This document shows, piece after piece, positions 17,425 to 26,341 of a stretch of DNA of 64,000 nt (position 1 is the stretch's first letter; each line of letters begins with the position of its first letter). This stretch comes from Winogradskyella thalassocola (lineage in GTDB: Bacteria > Bacteroidota > Bacteroidia > Flavobacteriales > Flavobacteriaceae): NCBI RefSeq assembly GCF_900099995.1, contig NZ_FNCZ01000001.1, positions 124,001 to 188,000 of the forward strand. Direction: 5' to 3'. The notes beneath the pieces are model-generated. The model searched no databases and had not been told where the DNA came from. It saw nothing but the letters and a program-made list of their open reading frames with translations. The position numbers and the translations under genes are program-made.

Positions 17425-18270
17425 ATGAAACTTAAATATGTATTACCAATCGCATTTATTGCGTTATTCTTTTCATGTTCAACAGACGACGACGATAACA
17501 CAACAATAGTTAATGAAGTTGAAGGATTAGAACTTATTCAAACCATTGTTAATGGCAACGAAACTATTGAGCTTTACAACGAAAAAGGTCTGTTTGAAAC
17601 TGGCTATAATATGATTAGTCTTAGAATTAAAGACAATACAACAGATAGCTATATTGAAGACGCTACCCTCTCTTGGATGCCAATGATGCAAATGCCAACT
17701 ATGGAACATTCTTCGCCTAAATCTACAATTTCAAAAGCTATAGGAAAAGACACCGTTTATGAAGGTTTTATCATTTACCAAATGATAAATACAGATGGTT
17801 CTGGTTGGTCATTAACTTTAAACTATACTATAGATGGCACAGATTATTCATTAACTGAAACTATCTCTGTAATGCAATATGGAAACCAAAACACAGCAAC
17901 TTTTATGGGTAGCGATGGCACCAATTATATCTTGGCGTTAATTGAACCAAAAGACCCAAGTATTGCTGTAAACGAAATGAAAGTTGGTTTGTTTAAAATG
18001 GAAAACATGATGACTTTTCCTGTTGTAGAAGATTATACTATCGCTTTAGACCCACGTATGCCAGGTATGGGAAATCACACATCACCTAACAATACAGATT
18101 TAACTTATAATAATGCTGATAATTTCTATTATGGCGATTTATCATTAACAATGACTGGTTACTGGAAACTAAACCTAAAGTTAATGAATACTGATGATGA
18201 TGTTTTAAAAGGCGAAGACGTTACCGATGAAAACGAAGCGAGTAGCTTGTATTTAGAACTGGAATTTTAA
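17425..18270 (+). CDS. Met/His-rich lipoprotein with two FixH/YtkA-like halves
   Basis: A 281-residue lipoprotein (signal ends LFFSCSTDDDD). Two similar beta-rich halves each contain a Met-rich metal-binding-like loop: SWMPMMQMPTMEHSSP near 85-100 and DPRMPGMGNHTSPN near 210-223. The first resembles the Met/His loop of FixH/YtkA-type periplasmic domains. It lies directly before the NosA/OprC-type receptor, so a role in capturing copper at the cell surface or in the periplasm is likely (inference). Confidence 0.7.
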   Translation: MKLKYVLPIAFIALFFSCSTDDDDNTTIVNEVEGLELIQTIVNGNETIELYNEKGLFETGYNMISLRIKDNTTDSYIEDATLSWMPMMQMPTMEHSSPKSTISKAIGKDTVYEGFIIYQMINTDGSGWSLTLNYTIDGTDYSLTETISVMQYGNQNTATFMGSDGTNYILALIEPKDPSIAVNEMKVGLFKMENMMTFPVVEDYTIALDPRMPGMGNHTSPNNTDLTYNNADNFYYGDLSLTMTGYWKLNLKLMNTDDDVLKGEDVTDENEASSLYLELEF

Positions 18271-18283
18271 TTTATTCCTTACT

Positions 18284-18367
18284 GTCATTAAGAATGAGGC
18301 ACGACGTGAAGAATCCCAACTTTAATAGTGGTTGTGATTCTTCAGTTTCGCCTCTAACGTCTATGAC
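18284..18367. repeat. REP-like imperfect palindrome
   Basis: GTCATTAAGAATGAGGC near the left end pairs with GCCTCTAACGTCTATGAC at the right end, with an inner GAAGAATC / GATTCTTC pair. The motif (GTCATT...GAATGA...GAAGAATC) looks like the short interspersed palindromes often seen between genes in Flavobacteria. In this place it may also act as a terminator or RNA stabiliser. Confidence 0.6.
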
Positions 18368-18407
18368 ACCTTTTACCCCTTTATTTTAAACACTAAAATT
18401 TTTAGCT

Positions 18408-20408
18408 ATGAAAACGCTAATAACAGTCATTCTATGTCTGCTATTGTCTTCTTTGGGATTTGCTCAAGATAACAATAAAGAGACAAAAAAAGACACCACA
18501 AAATTAGAAGAAGTCCTCGTACTTTCAAGACGCAAATTAAGCAATCACAGACAAGAAAAAACACTGTCTAGCATTGATGATTATCTTGAAAAATCTAACA
18601 AAATAACCATGATAAAACGTGGTAATTACGCTTGGGAACCAACCATTAACAACATGACGAGTGAGCGTTTGGTAGTGACTATCGATGGTATGCAAATTTT
18701 TGGTGCCTGTACAGATAAAATGGATCCCATAACGTCGTATGTTGATGTTTCTAATCTCGAAAAAGTAACTATTGGTTCTGGTCAAGAAGGCACAGAAAAC
18801 GGACATTCAATTGGTGGTGGCATTGATTTAAAATTACCATCCTCTAAATTTAATGGTTCTGGTTTTAAATCTGGATTAGACTTAGGTTATGAAACTAACG
18901 GCAACTATAAAGCAACAGGACTAGATTTAGAATACACAGGCAATAAATTCTTTATTAGCGCAGATGGTATTTATAGAAAATCTGATAATTATGATGCAGG
19001 TGGCAATGAAGAAATCTTATATTCTCAATTCGAAAAGTATAATATCTCATTAAAAACGGGCTACAAATTTTCAGAAACTCAAAGTATAGATGCCAACGTT
19101 ATTTATGATAAAGCTACAGATGTAGGATATCCTGCTTTGCCAATGGATGTTTCTTTAGCTGAAGCTTTAATTGCATCCCTAACGCATTATTACAAACCTG
19201 AAGATAAAGCCTTAAAATCTTTAGAAACCAAATTGTATTTTAATACCATAACGCATATTATGGATGATACAAAGCGACCTGTTGTAGCTATTAGAATGGA
19301 CATGCCAGGTTGGAGTGATACGTATGGATTTTACAGTAAAGCCGAACTGATGAAAAACAAACATCATTTCACGCTTAACCTTAATGGATTCTATAATAAA
19401 TCACTTGCAGAAATGACCATGTTTTCTAACAATCCAGGCGAGCCAGACATGTTTATGTACACTTGGCCAGATATTAGAACACTATATTCTGGTATTTTTA
19501 TTAAAGATGATTTTCATTTTAGTGCACATGAAACACTCGCATCTTCTATACGATTAGGCTATCACAATAACAAAATAGCAAAAGAAGTTGGTGTACAAAG
19601 TCTTCAAATTTTTCATGATACTGTAGATGACCAAAACAATAGATTTTTAGTGAGTTTAGCATCTACATATCAACTTAAAAAAGAGAATTATAATCTATCT
19701 GTTGGTTTAGGTTATGGTGAACGCGCACCTTCCGTTAGTGAAGGTTATGGTTTTTATTTATTCAACAGTTTTGACAATTACGATTATATAGGCAACCCAA
19801 ATTTAAAGGACGAAAAAGCCTTAGAAGCTAACTTTAGTTTTAAACAGAAATTCAACGATTTTGAAATTGGTTTAGAATCGTCCTACTTCCATATTATGGA
19901 TTATATTATTGGTGAGATTGCGCCAGACGTAAGCTCAATGACTATTGGAGCTAATGGTGTACGCGTTTATACAGCTTTGGACCATGCCTCTATTTTTAAT
20001 ACCTATGTAAATAGTAGTTATAAAATATCGAAACGTTTTGCAATCAACGGAACTGTTGGTTACAATTACGGAAAAGGAAATGATGGTGAAAATTTACCTC
20101 TCATAAAACCATTTTCTTACTTTGCTGAATTCAACTACAACACACCTAAATTTAATGCCGCATTGCAATTAGATGGTAACGGAAACCAAAGTAATTACAG
20201 CCGTAAGTATGGTGAAAATGAAACTGCTGATTATGCGATTCTAAATCTTAATTTAGGGAATGTATTTTACAACAAACTCGGAAAAACAGTCTTAAAATAT
20301 GGTGTTGAAAACATATTAGACACTAAATATTCTACCTACGCAGATTGGAATAACTTTCCGAGACACGGACGCAATTTTTACTTAAACCTTTCATTTGTCC
20401 TACAGTAG
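18408..20408 (+). CDS. nosA: NosA/OprC-type TonB-dependent copper receptor
   Basis: A 666-residue outer-membrane receptor with signal peptide (ending LGFAQ), plug domain (about 30-145) and barrel ending in ...NLSFVLQ. It is shorter than SusC-type receptors. The copper motif of OprC, CxxxM-HxM, is present: Cys101 and Met105 in GACTDKMDP and His283-Met285 in ITHIMDD. The spacing between the two halves (178 residues) is close to that in Pseudomonas OprC (Met147 to His323, from memory). It probably imports copper for NosZ and NirK. Position between the nos and nir genes agrees. Confidence 0.88.
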   Translation: MKTLITVILCLLLSSLGFAQDNNKETKKDTTKLEEVLVLSRRKLSNHRQEKTLSSIDDYLEKSNKITMIKRGNYAWEPTINNMTSERLVVTIDGMQIFGACTDKMDPITSYVDVSNLEKVTIGSGQEGTENGHSIGGGIDLKLPSSKFNGSGFKSGLDLGYETNGNYKATGLDLEYTGNKFFISADGIYRKSDNYDAGGNEEILYSQFEKYNISLKTGYKFSETQSIDANVIYDKATDVGYPALPMDVSLAEALIASLTHYYKPEDKALKSLETKLYFNTITHIMDDTKRPVVAIRMDMPGWSDTYGFYSKAELMKNKHHFTLNLNGFYNKSLAEMTMFSNNPGEPDMFMYTWPDIRTLYSGIFIKDDFHFSAHETLASSIRLGYHNNKIAKEVGVQSLQIFHDTVDDQNNRFLVSLASTYQLKKENYNLSVGLGYGERAPSVSEGYGFYLFNSFDNYDYIGNPNLKDEKALEANFSFKQKFNDFEIGLESSYFHIMDYIIGEIAPDVSSMTIGANGVRVYTALDHASIFNTYVNSSYKISKRFAINGTVGYNYGKGNDGENLPLIKPFSYFAEFNYNTPKFNAALQLDGNGNQSNYSRKYGENETADYAILNLNLGNVFYNKLGKTVLKYGVENILDTKYSTYADWNNFPRHGRNFYLNLSFVLQ

Positions 20409-20505
20409 CTAAACTTGTAAAAACCTCTAAAAGTGATTTTTATACAAAAGTTATGACTATCTTAGATTTTACATCTTTAGAATTCAATATCATTTTATTA
20501 TAATT

Positions 20506-20521
20506 AGGATAATTTTATCCT
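20506..20521. promoter_or_regulatory. NsrR/Rrf2-like palindrome upstream of nirK
   Basis: AGGATAATTTTATCCT has perfect 7-base arms and is the best copy of the shared dyad. The centre is 48.5 bp before the -7 box, as in the nos promoter. Confidence 0.7.
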
Positions 20522-20525
20522 GTTT

Positions 20526-20539
20526 ATGATATTTGTCAT
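20526..20539. promoter_or_regulatory. Crp/Fnr-type site of the nirK promoter
   Basis: ATGAT-ATTT-GTCAT matches the nos promoter site in both arms. It starts 4 bp after the palindrome, and its centre is 29.5 bp before the -7 box; both distances equal those at nos. Confidence 0.7.
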
Positions 20540-20561
20540 ATTAAATAATTATTTATCCCGC

Positions 20562-20569
20562 TATTTTTG
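20562..20569 (+). promoter_or_regulatory. -7 element of nirK
   Basis: TATTTTTG is a perfect TAnnTTTG, 24 bp before the ATG at 20594. The in-frame TTG at 20567 is part of this box. Confidence 0.7.
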
Positions 20570-20593
20570 ACAAAAATTAAACCACGTAAACCA

Positions 20594-22033
20594 ATGAAAA
20601 CACTAAAACCAATCATCCTTAGCTTAGCTTTAATCATGTTAAGTTGTGGAGACAACGAAAAAAAAGAACAACACTCTGATACTGCAGAAATTCCGGTAAG
20701 TAGAGAAATGATTGCAGAATTAACCTCACCTCCAAATGTACCAACACCGGTAGGACGACGAAAAGCAAAAAAGCTTATTGTTAATATGGAAATTCTCGAA
20801 GAAGAAGGCGAATTAACAGATGGAGTAAAGTACGTGTATTGGACCTTTGGTGGTTCTGTACCTGGTAGTTTTATTAGAACACGTGTTGGTGATGAAGTTG
20901 AATTTACATTATCCAATCATCCAGATAATAAACTACCACACAATATAGATTTACATGCTGTTTCAGGTCCAGGAGGTGGAGCAGAATCTTCTTTTGTAGC
21001 TCCAGGCCATGAAAAAACATTTTCGTTTAAAACATTAAACCCAGGACTCTATGTTTACCACTGTGCAACAGCACCTGTAGGCATGCATATTGCAAATGGA
21101 ATGTATGGCCTTATTCTCGTTGAACCAGAAGGAGGTTTACCACAAGTAGATAAAGAATACTACATTATGCAAGGTGATTTTTATACCAAAGGTAAAAATG
21201 GTGAACGTGGCTTACAGCCTTTTGACATGCAAAAAGCAGTTGACGAAAACGCAGATTACGTTGTATTTAATGGAAGCGTTGGCGCCTTAACTGGTGACAA
21301 TGCCATAACAGCAAAAGTCGGCGAAACCGTTAGACTTTACGTCGGAAATGGTGGGCCAAATCTTGTCTCTTCTTTCCACGTTATCGGTGAAATATTTGAT
21401 AAAGTTCATGTTGAAGGTGGTGACTTAATTAATGAAAATGTACAAACCACACTTATTCCTGCTGGTGGTGCTGCTATTGTAGAATTTAAAGTCGATGTAC
21501 CTGGCACATTTATTTTAGTAGATCACTCTATATTTAGAGCATTTAATAAAGGTGCTTTAGGTATGCTTAAAGTTGAAGGTGAAGAACAAAAGAAAATCTA
21601 TTCTGGTGAGATTAGAGAAGGTATTTATTTGCCTGAAGGACCAGGAATACAAAACATGCCAACCACTAATGAGATCGTAGAATCTGAAATTCCTGCAAAA
21701 TCTTTCGAAGAACAAATGGAGTTTGGAAAACAAATCTATATGCAAACCTGTTTTGCTTGTCACCAAGCAGAAGGGCAAGGCATTCCTAATGCGTTTCCTC
21801 CTCTGGCAAAGTCAGATTATTTAAATGCCGATGTGGATAGAGCAATTGGAGTTGTTATCAATGGATTAAGTGGCGAAATCACTGTAAATGGCGCGAAGTA
21901 CAATAGCGTTATGACCAAGCAAATGATCTCTTCAGACGATGTTGCCAATGTATTGACTTATGTTTACAACAGTTGGGGGAATTCTAAAAAAGTAGTGACC
22001 AAAAAGATGGTTGACGACGTTAAAAAGAAATAA
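20594..22033 (+). CDS. nirK: Copper nitrite reductase fused to cytochrome c
   Basis: A 479-residue lipoprotein-like enzyme (signal ends LIMLSCGDN) that reduces nitrite to NO. Two cupredoxin domains: type 1 Cu ligands by motif are His116, Cys157, His165 and Met170; type 2 Cu ligands are His121, His156 and His311. A C-terminal cytochrome c domain (about 370-479) has heme site CFACH at Cys386, Cys389 and His390, so electrons can pass internally. The fusion type is known from other NirK enzymes. The ATG at 20594 is chosen because the upstream TTG is in the promoter. nirV follows 4 bp after the stop. Confidence 0.97.
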   Translation: MKTLKPIILSLALIMLSCGDNEKKEQHSDTAEIPVSREMIAELTSPPNVPTPVGRRKAKKLIVNMEILEEEGELTDGVKYVYWTFGGSVPGSFIRTRVGDEVEFTLSNHPDNKLPHNIDLHAVSGPGGGAESSFVAPGHEKTFSFKTLNPGLYVYHCATAPVGMHIANGMYGLILVEPEGGLPQVDKEYYIMQGDFYTKGKNGERGLQPFDMQKAVDENADYVVFNGSVGALTGDNAITAKVGETVRLYVGNGGPNLVSSFHVIGEIFDKVHVEGGDLINENVQTTLIPAGGAAIVEFKVDVPGTFILVDHSIFRAFNKGALGMLKVEGEEQKKIYSGEIREGIYLPEGPGIQNMPTTNEIVESEIPAKSFEEQMEFGKQIYMQTCFACHQAEGQGIPNAFPPLAKSDYLNADVDRAIGVVINGLSGEITVNGAKYNSVMTKQMISSDDVANVLTYVYNSWGNSKKVVTKKMVDDVKKK

Positions 22034-22037
22034 TATT

Positions 22038-22820
22038 ATGAAAACCAAAGTCTTTAGTTTGTTATTACTGTGTTTAATGGTTCAATCTTTAATGATTGGG
22101 CAGACTAAAGACATGGTTTTCATTGAAGGGAGTCGCTATATTCCTTTATATGGAAGAGATTCTACAGTCGTTGAAGTCAAAGATTTCAATATAGATATCT
22201 ATCCTGTATCTACTGAAGATTATAAGCAATTTCTAAAAGATAATCCAAAATGGAGAAAATCTAAAGTCGTAAAGTTATTTGCAGATAAAAGTTATTTATC
22301 CAATTGGAAAACCGATTTAGAACCCAAAGATTCTATTAATTCTAACAGTCCGGTTAACTATGTGTCTTGGTTTGCGGCAAAGGCCTATTGCGAATGCCAA
22401 AATAAGCGTTTACCAACAATTGACGAATGGGAATATGTTGCCATGGCAGACGAAACCACTAAAGATGCACGTGTAAAACCATCTTATAATGCACAAATTT
22501 TAGCCTGGTATGAAGCCCCTAGAACAAAAGAAAACCGTATTGGTGAAACACCAAAAAATGCTTGGGGAGTTTACGATTTACACGGTTTACTTTGGGAGTG
22601 GACTTTAGATTTTAATTCGGTATTAATCACCGGAGAATCTAGAAAAGATGTTGATAAGGATAGTAATCTATTTTGTGGAAGTGCCGCAATCAACGCTACA
22701 GATTTAATGAATTATGCTGCTTTTATGCGTTACGCCATTAGAGGAAGTTTAAAAGCTAAATACTCTATGAAAAACTTGGGATTTAGATGCGTACAGGATA
22801 TTAAAAAAGAAAACAAATGA
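22038..22820 (+). CDS. nirV: NirV-like formylglycine-generating-enzyme fold protein
   Basis: A 260-residue exported protein (signal MKTKVFSLLLLCLMVQSLMIG) with an FGE-sulfatase/SUMF1 domain: PVNYVSWFAAKAYCECQNKRLPTIDEWEYVA, GVYDLHGLLWEWT and the closing GFRCV. NirV proteins of this fold are commonly next to nirK; their precise role is unsettled. The last 4 bases overlap the next gene (ATGA). A longer frame from 22011 lies inside nirK and is not needed. Confidence 0.85.
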   Translation: MKTKVFSLLLLCLMVQSLMIGQTKDMVFIEGSRYIPLYGRDSTVVEVKDFNIDIYPVSTEDYKQFLKDNPKWRKSKVVKLFADKSYLSNWKTDLEPKDSINSNSPVNYVSWFAAKAYCECQNKRLPTIDEWEYVAMADETTKDARVKPSYNAQILAWYEAPRTKENRIGETPKNAWGVYDLHGLLWEWTLDFNSVLITGESRKDVDKDSNLFCGSAAINATDLMNYAAFMRYAIRGSLKAKYSMKNLGFRCVQDIKKENK

Positions 22821-23584
22821 ACTTTTCAAAGAAAAATCACAAACACATAATCCATATAAATAACGTGAGTAACTATTTAAAAATATTAGCCTCAGCATTC
22901 GTATTGCTAATGGTTGTTACATCATGCAAATCGGATGCATCTAAAAATTCTGAAACTGCACTAGCTATGTATCAATGTCCAATGCAATGCGAAGGAGACA
23001 AAACTTATGATGAAGCTGGCAGTTGTCCTGTTTGTAAAATGGATTTAAAACAAGTAGAAACCACTTCAAAAGACATAGAAAGTGATGAAATTTCGGAAGA
23101 ATCTATTTTCAACCTAACAAGTGAATGGCATACTGAAGAAGGGAATAAAATTCAACTTGAAGACCTTAAAGGAAAAACATTGGTTATGGTTATAATTTAC
23201 ACCTCTTGTAAAGCTGCTTGTCCAAGATTGGTTGCAGATATGCGACATATTGAAGCTCAAATTCCTGTTGAGAATATTAAGAATGTTCAATTTGCATTAA
23301 TCTCTATCGACCCAGACACTGACACACCAGAACGATTAAAAGCCTTCGCTATTGAAAACGCGATGGATGGAGAACAGTGGACCTTTTTACAAGGTACAGA
23401 AAGTGGTGTTCGTGAATTTGCAAATGTACTTTCTGTAAAATATAAAGAAATTTCACCAATAGATTTTTCACATTCTAATATTATCAGTGTGTTTAATGCC
23501 AAGGGAGAATTAGAACACCAACAAGAAGGTTTAGGAGTAGATAACAAAGACACTATAGAAACCATTCTGCAGCTCACCAATTAA
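22817..23584 (+). CDS. SCO1/SenC copper chaperone with N-terminal heavy-metal-binding domain
   Basis: A 255-residue lipoprotein (lipobox VVTSCKS). Residues about 55-77 form a heavy-metal-binding module (YQCPMQCEGDKTYDEAG then SCPVCKMDL). The rest is a thioredoxin-fold SCO domain with Cu ligands CKAAC and a His in DFSHSNII. SCO proteins place copper into CuA or related sites; here NosZ CuA or NirK are the obvious clients. The fusion gives a single chaperone two copper sites. The start overlaps nirV by 4 bp. The frame has a long charged N-terminus before the signal, and a GTG at 22865 just upstream of it may be an alternative start. Confidence 0.9.
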   Translation: MNFSKKNHKHIIHINNVSNYLKILASAFVLLMVVTSCKSDASKNSETALAMYQCPMQCEGDKTYDEAGSCPVCKMDLKQVETTSKDIESDEISEESIFNLTSEWHTEEGNKIQLEDLKGKTLVMVIIYTSCKAACPRLVADMRHIEAQIPVENIKNVQFALISIDPDTDTPERLKAFAIENAMDGEQWTFLQGTESGVREFANVLSVKYKEISPIDFSHSNIISVFNAKGELEHQQEGLGVDNKDTIETILQLTN

Positions 23585-23594
23585 AACGACTAAG

Positions 23595-24854
23595 ATGAAA
23601 ACACTATTAACAATCCTATGTTTAGGCGTTGTAATGACGTCCTATGCTCAAGAATTTGAAATTTCAACAGAACTAAGACCACGTTTTGAATACAGGCATG
23701 GCTACAAAACTCTTAGTCCAGATAACGTAGACGCAGCAACATTTATATCGCAACGCACACGCTTAAATTTAAGCTATAAAAGCGAAAAGCTTAATGCCTA
23801 TATTGCTTTTCAAAATGTAAGAGTTTGGGGAGATGTTGCGACCCTATCAACTTCCGATAAAAACGGCATTACTATACATGAAGCCTGGGCTCAACTATTA
23901 TTAAATTCTCAACTCTCTTTAAAATTAGGGAGACAAGAACTTAACTATGACGATCACAGAATATTTGGAAATGTAGGCTGGGCACAACAAGCAAGAAGTC
24001 ATGATGCTTTTGTAATGACCTACACACCGAATTCCACTAACCGCATAGACTTAGGGTTAGCAATGAATGAAAATGCAGAAACACTTTTTGAAACTGAGTA
24101 TCTCGTTAATGATTATAAAGCATTTCAATATTTATGGTACCACACCAAATTAGAGGCCGTAAGCTTGAGTTTTTTAATCTTAAATAATGGCTTAACTTAT
24201 GAAGATGAAGATGATAAACAGAATGTAGATTATAACCAAATTATAGGGACCAGAGCTACTTTTGAAAACAATAAATTTAATGCTGATGCCTCCCTCTATT
24301 TTCAGACCGGAAAAATAGCAGACACCGATCTAAGCGCTATTAATATTGCCGCCAATGCGTATTATAAAATCAATGATCAATTTAAAGCAGGATTGGGTGT
24401 TGAGTATCTTTCGGGCACAGACATGAACACCACAGAGAATACTTTAAAATCTTTTAATCCATGGTTTGGAACCAATCATAAGTTCAATGGACTAATGGAT
24501 TATTTTTATGTAAGCAATCATATGAATTCAGTAGGTCTACTAGATATAAATGCCAATTTGAGTTATGTAAAAAATAACCTTTCAGTAAAATTGGCTCCCC
24601 ATTTATTTTCAGCCGCTGCAACCGTAATTGATAATACAGGTAATGATATGAGTAATGGTTTAGGTACTGAATTAGATCTTGTTTTAGGTTATAAGTGGAG
24701 CAAAGACATCAATTTTCAAGCAGGTTATTCTCAGTTATTTGCCACTGATACTATGGAAGCTTTAAAAGGTGGTAACAAAGACAACAGCAACAATTGGGCT
24801 TGGCTAATGATAACAGTTAATCCTAGCCTGTTCAAAACCACATTTAAGAATTAA
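23595..24854 (+). CDS. Outer-membrane porin, alginate-export-like barrel
   Basis: A 419-residue protein with signal peptide (MKTLLTILCLGVVMTSYAQ) and a beta-barrel of the alginate-export/porin type (ELRPRFEYRHGYK, LGRQELNYDDHRIFGNVGWAQQARSHDA). Similar porins occur with nirK and other anaerobic respiration genes in Bacteroidota, where they might admit nitrite or other small anions (inference). It is 10 bp after sco and followed by a strong terminator, so it closes the nir operon. Confidence 0.8.
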   Translation: MKTLLTILCLGVVMTSYAQEFEISTELRPRFEYRHGYKTLSPDNVDAATFISQRTRLNLSYKSEKLNAYIAFQNVRVWGDVATLSTSDKNGITIHEAWAQLLLNSQLSLKLGRQELNYDDHRIFGNVGWAQQARSHDAFVMTYTPNSTNRIDLGLAMNENAETLFETEYLVNDYKAFQYLWYHTKLEAVSLSFLILNNGLTYEDEDDKQNVDYNQIIGTRATFENNKFNADASLYFQTGKIADTDLSAINIAANAYYKINDQFKAGLGVEYLSGTDMNTTENTLKSFNPWFGTNHKFNGLMDYFYVSNHMNSVGLLDINANLSYVKNNLSVKLAPHLFSAAATVIDNTGNDMSNGLGTELDLVLGYKWSKDINFQAGYSQLFATDTMEALKGGNKDNSNNWAWLMITVNPSLFKTTFKN

Positions 24855-24857
24855 AAG

Positions 24858-24907
24858 AAGACGTAAGATTACGATGCTATTTCATCCATAATCTTACGTC
24901 TTTTTTT
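24858..24907 (+). terminator. Terminator of the nirK operon
   Basis: AAGACGTAAGATTA / TAATCTTACGTCTT is a perfect 14-bp stem with a 17-base loop, then a T-run. It begins 4 bp after the porin stop. Confidence 0.9.
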
Positions 24908-24957
24908 AACTAAAATTCGTGAATATGATACACTTATAAATACGGCAGAAATTACTG

Positions 24958-25407
24958 TTAGTTATGTCTTAATTTCCCAGTAAACTCTTCAATAGTAATA
25001 ATAAAAACTGTTGGAGTTTCTTCAGAATCAATTTTAGCAGAAAACTCACTTATAAAATCGAGATCACGTAATTCTTTCCTCAGAATAACATCTTTAACTC
25101 CTAAAGAAAATTCATGCAACATGGCTTTGGCACTGCTGCGTTCTAGTTCTATAAATTCTCCATGCGCAACAACAGATTTCCAATTGGTAATAGACTCTAT
25201 TTCAGAAACCTCAAACGCTACAGACGTATGCAGGCGTAAAGCATTTAGTTTATGCCCTTCACCCGAATAACAAATAATTCTCTCGTCTGAATAAAAATAC
25301 GTAATTGGCACTACAAACGGTTTGCCTTGATAAACATAAGCCAAATGACCAATATAGTTTCGGCTCAATAATAGTTTACATTCTTCTTTAATTAAGGTTT
25401 TTATCAT
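24958..25407 (-). CDS. Pyridoxamine 5'-phosphate oxidase-family (split-barrel) flavin protein
   Basis: A 149-residue protein of the FMN-binding split-barrel fold: GHLAYVYQGKPFVVPITYFYSDERIICYSGEGHKL is the typical N-terminal core, followed by VAFEVSEIESITNWKSVVAHGEF. It is the last gene of a minus-strand NO-stress group, 35 bp after the universal stress protein. A redox or flavin-linked function is probable; substrate unknown. Confidence 0.82.
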   Translation of the reverse strand: MIKTLIKEECKLLLSRNYIGHLAYVYQGKPFVVPITYFYSDERIICYSGEGHKLNALRLHTSVAFEVSEIESITNWKSVVAHGEFIELERSSAKAMLHEFSLGVKDVILRKELRDLDFISEFSAKIDSEETPTVFIITIEEFTGKLRHN

Positions 25408-25442
25408 GATATTCAGACTTTAAACATATTCAAATTTAGCAA

Positions 25443-26267
25443 TTAATGACTGTGTAAGACTAACAATGGTAATTTCATTCTAGACTTTAGGACTTTACTT
25501 GGTGAGGTACTAAACAAGCGTTCTAATAAAGATTTATCTTGCGCAATAAAAGCCGTTATATCTATAGTGTTAGTTTGAAGGTAACTGGATACAGCATAAT
25601 CTACGGGTACATCTTCAATGAGAAAATACTTAGATTCTAACAACGACAAGCGTTCCTTATCTCCTAAAGCTATTTGAGAGGTATCCTTTTCTGATGTCAC
25701 TCTAAGCACATGCAATTTCAGATCAAAATCCTCAATAAAATCCATAATGTCTTCGCGCAAATTATTATTTAATTTACAATGGTTATTTAAGGATACAAGA
25801 AATTCTTTAACGGGTAAAAACTTATAATTACTTGGTATAACTAGCGTTTTACATTTTACCTTTTCAATGACATTAATCGTATTACTGCCAAAAATAACCT
25901 CCTTAATATTAGACGCACCATTACTTCCTATGACCACAAAATCTATAGAAAACTTATTTACTACTTGATTGACAGCATCGGTAAACACATCATAATCTAT
26001 GATAATTTCAAAATGATAATCTTTAGTTTTATTCTCATTTTTTAATTTTTCAATTAAAACATTTAGTTTTTTATTTGGTTTTTCGGTTATAGAATCGTGT
26101 ATAGAATTTTTAGGAGACATTAATAAATCGTCGGTTACATAACCTCCAACTTTATGCACGTACATGACATAATATGTACATTTTCTAGATTCAAAAAACC
26201 GCATAGCATAAGCCATAGCATTTTCCGCATTCTTAGAAAAATCGGTAAGTAAAAGTATCTTTTTCAT
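25443..26267 (-). CDS. Universal stress protein (UspA family)
   Basis: A 274-residue protein, the length of two Usp units. The N-terminal unit begins KKILLLTDFSKNAENAMAYA and ends with the nucleotide-binding G-x2-G-x9-G-S/T-like motif (GSNGASNIKEVIFGSNT). The second half has lost the motif. A Crp/Fnr-type dyad at 26316 with a near -7 box at the standard distance suggests induction under low oxygen. Confidence 0.88.
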   Translation of the reverse strand: MKKILLLTDFSKNAENAMAYAMRFFESRKCTYYVMYVHKVGGYVTDDLLMSPKNSIHDSITEKPNKKLNVLIEKLKNENKTKDYHFEIIIDYDVFTDAVNQVVNKFSIDFVVIGSNGASNIKEVIFGSNTINVIEKVKCKTLVIPSNYKFLPVKEFLVSLNNHCKLNNNLREDIMDFIEDFDLKLHVLRVTSEKDTSQIALGDKERLSLLESKYFLIEDVPVDYAVSSYLQTNTIDITAFIAQDKSLLERLFSTSPSKVLKSRMKLPLLVLHSH

Positions 26268-26315
26268 AATAATTGAACTTATACTTAAAATTAGAAAAAC
26301 TTATAAAAACGCACA

Positions 26316-26329
26316 ATGATATTAATCAT
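26316..26329. promoter_or_regulatory. Crp/Fnr-type site upstream of the usp gene
   Basis: ATGAT-ATTA-ATCAT is a perfect dyad close to the Fnr consensus. On the minus strand TAATTTTA (26286-26293, 7 of 8 to TAnnTTTG) begins 29.5 bp from its centre, the same geometry as at nos and nirK. Confidence 0.55.
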
Positions 26330-26341
26330 GAATTGAATTTG

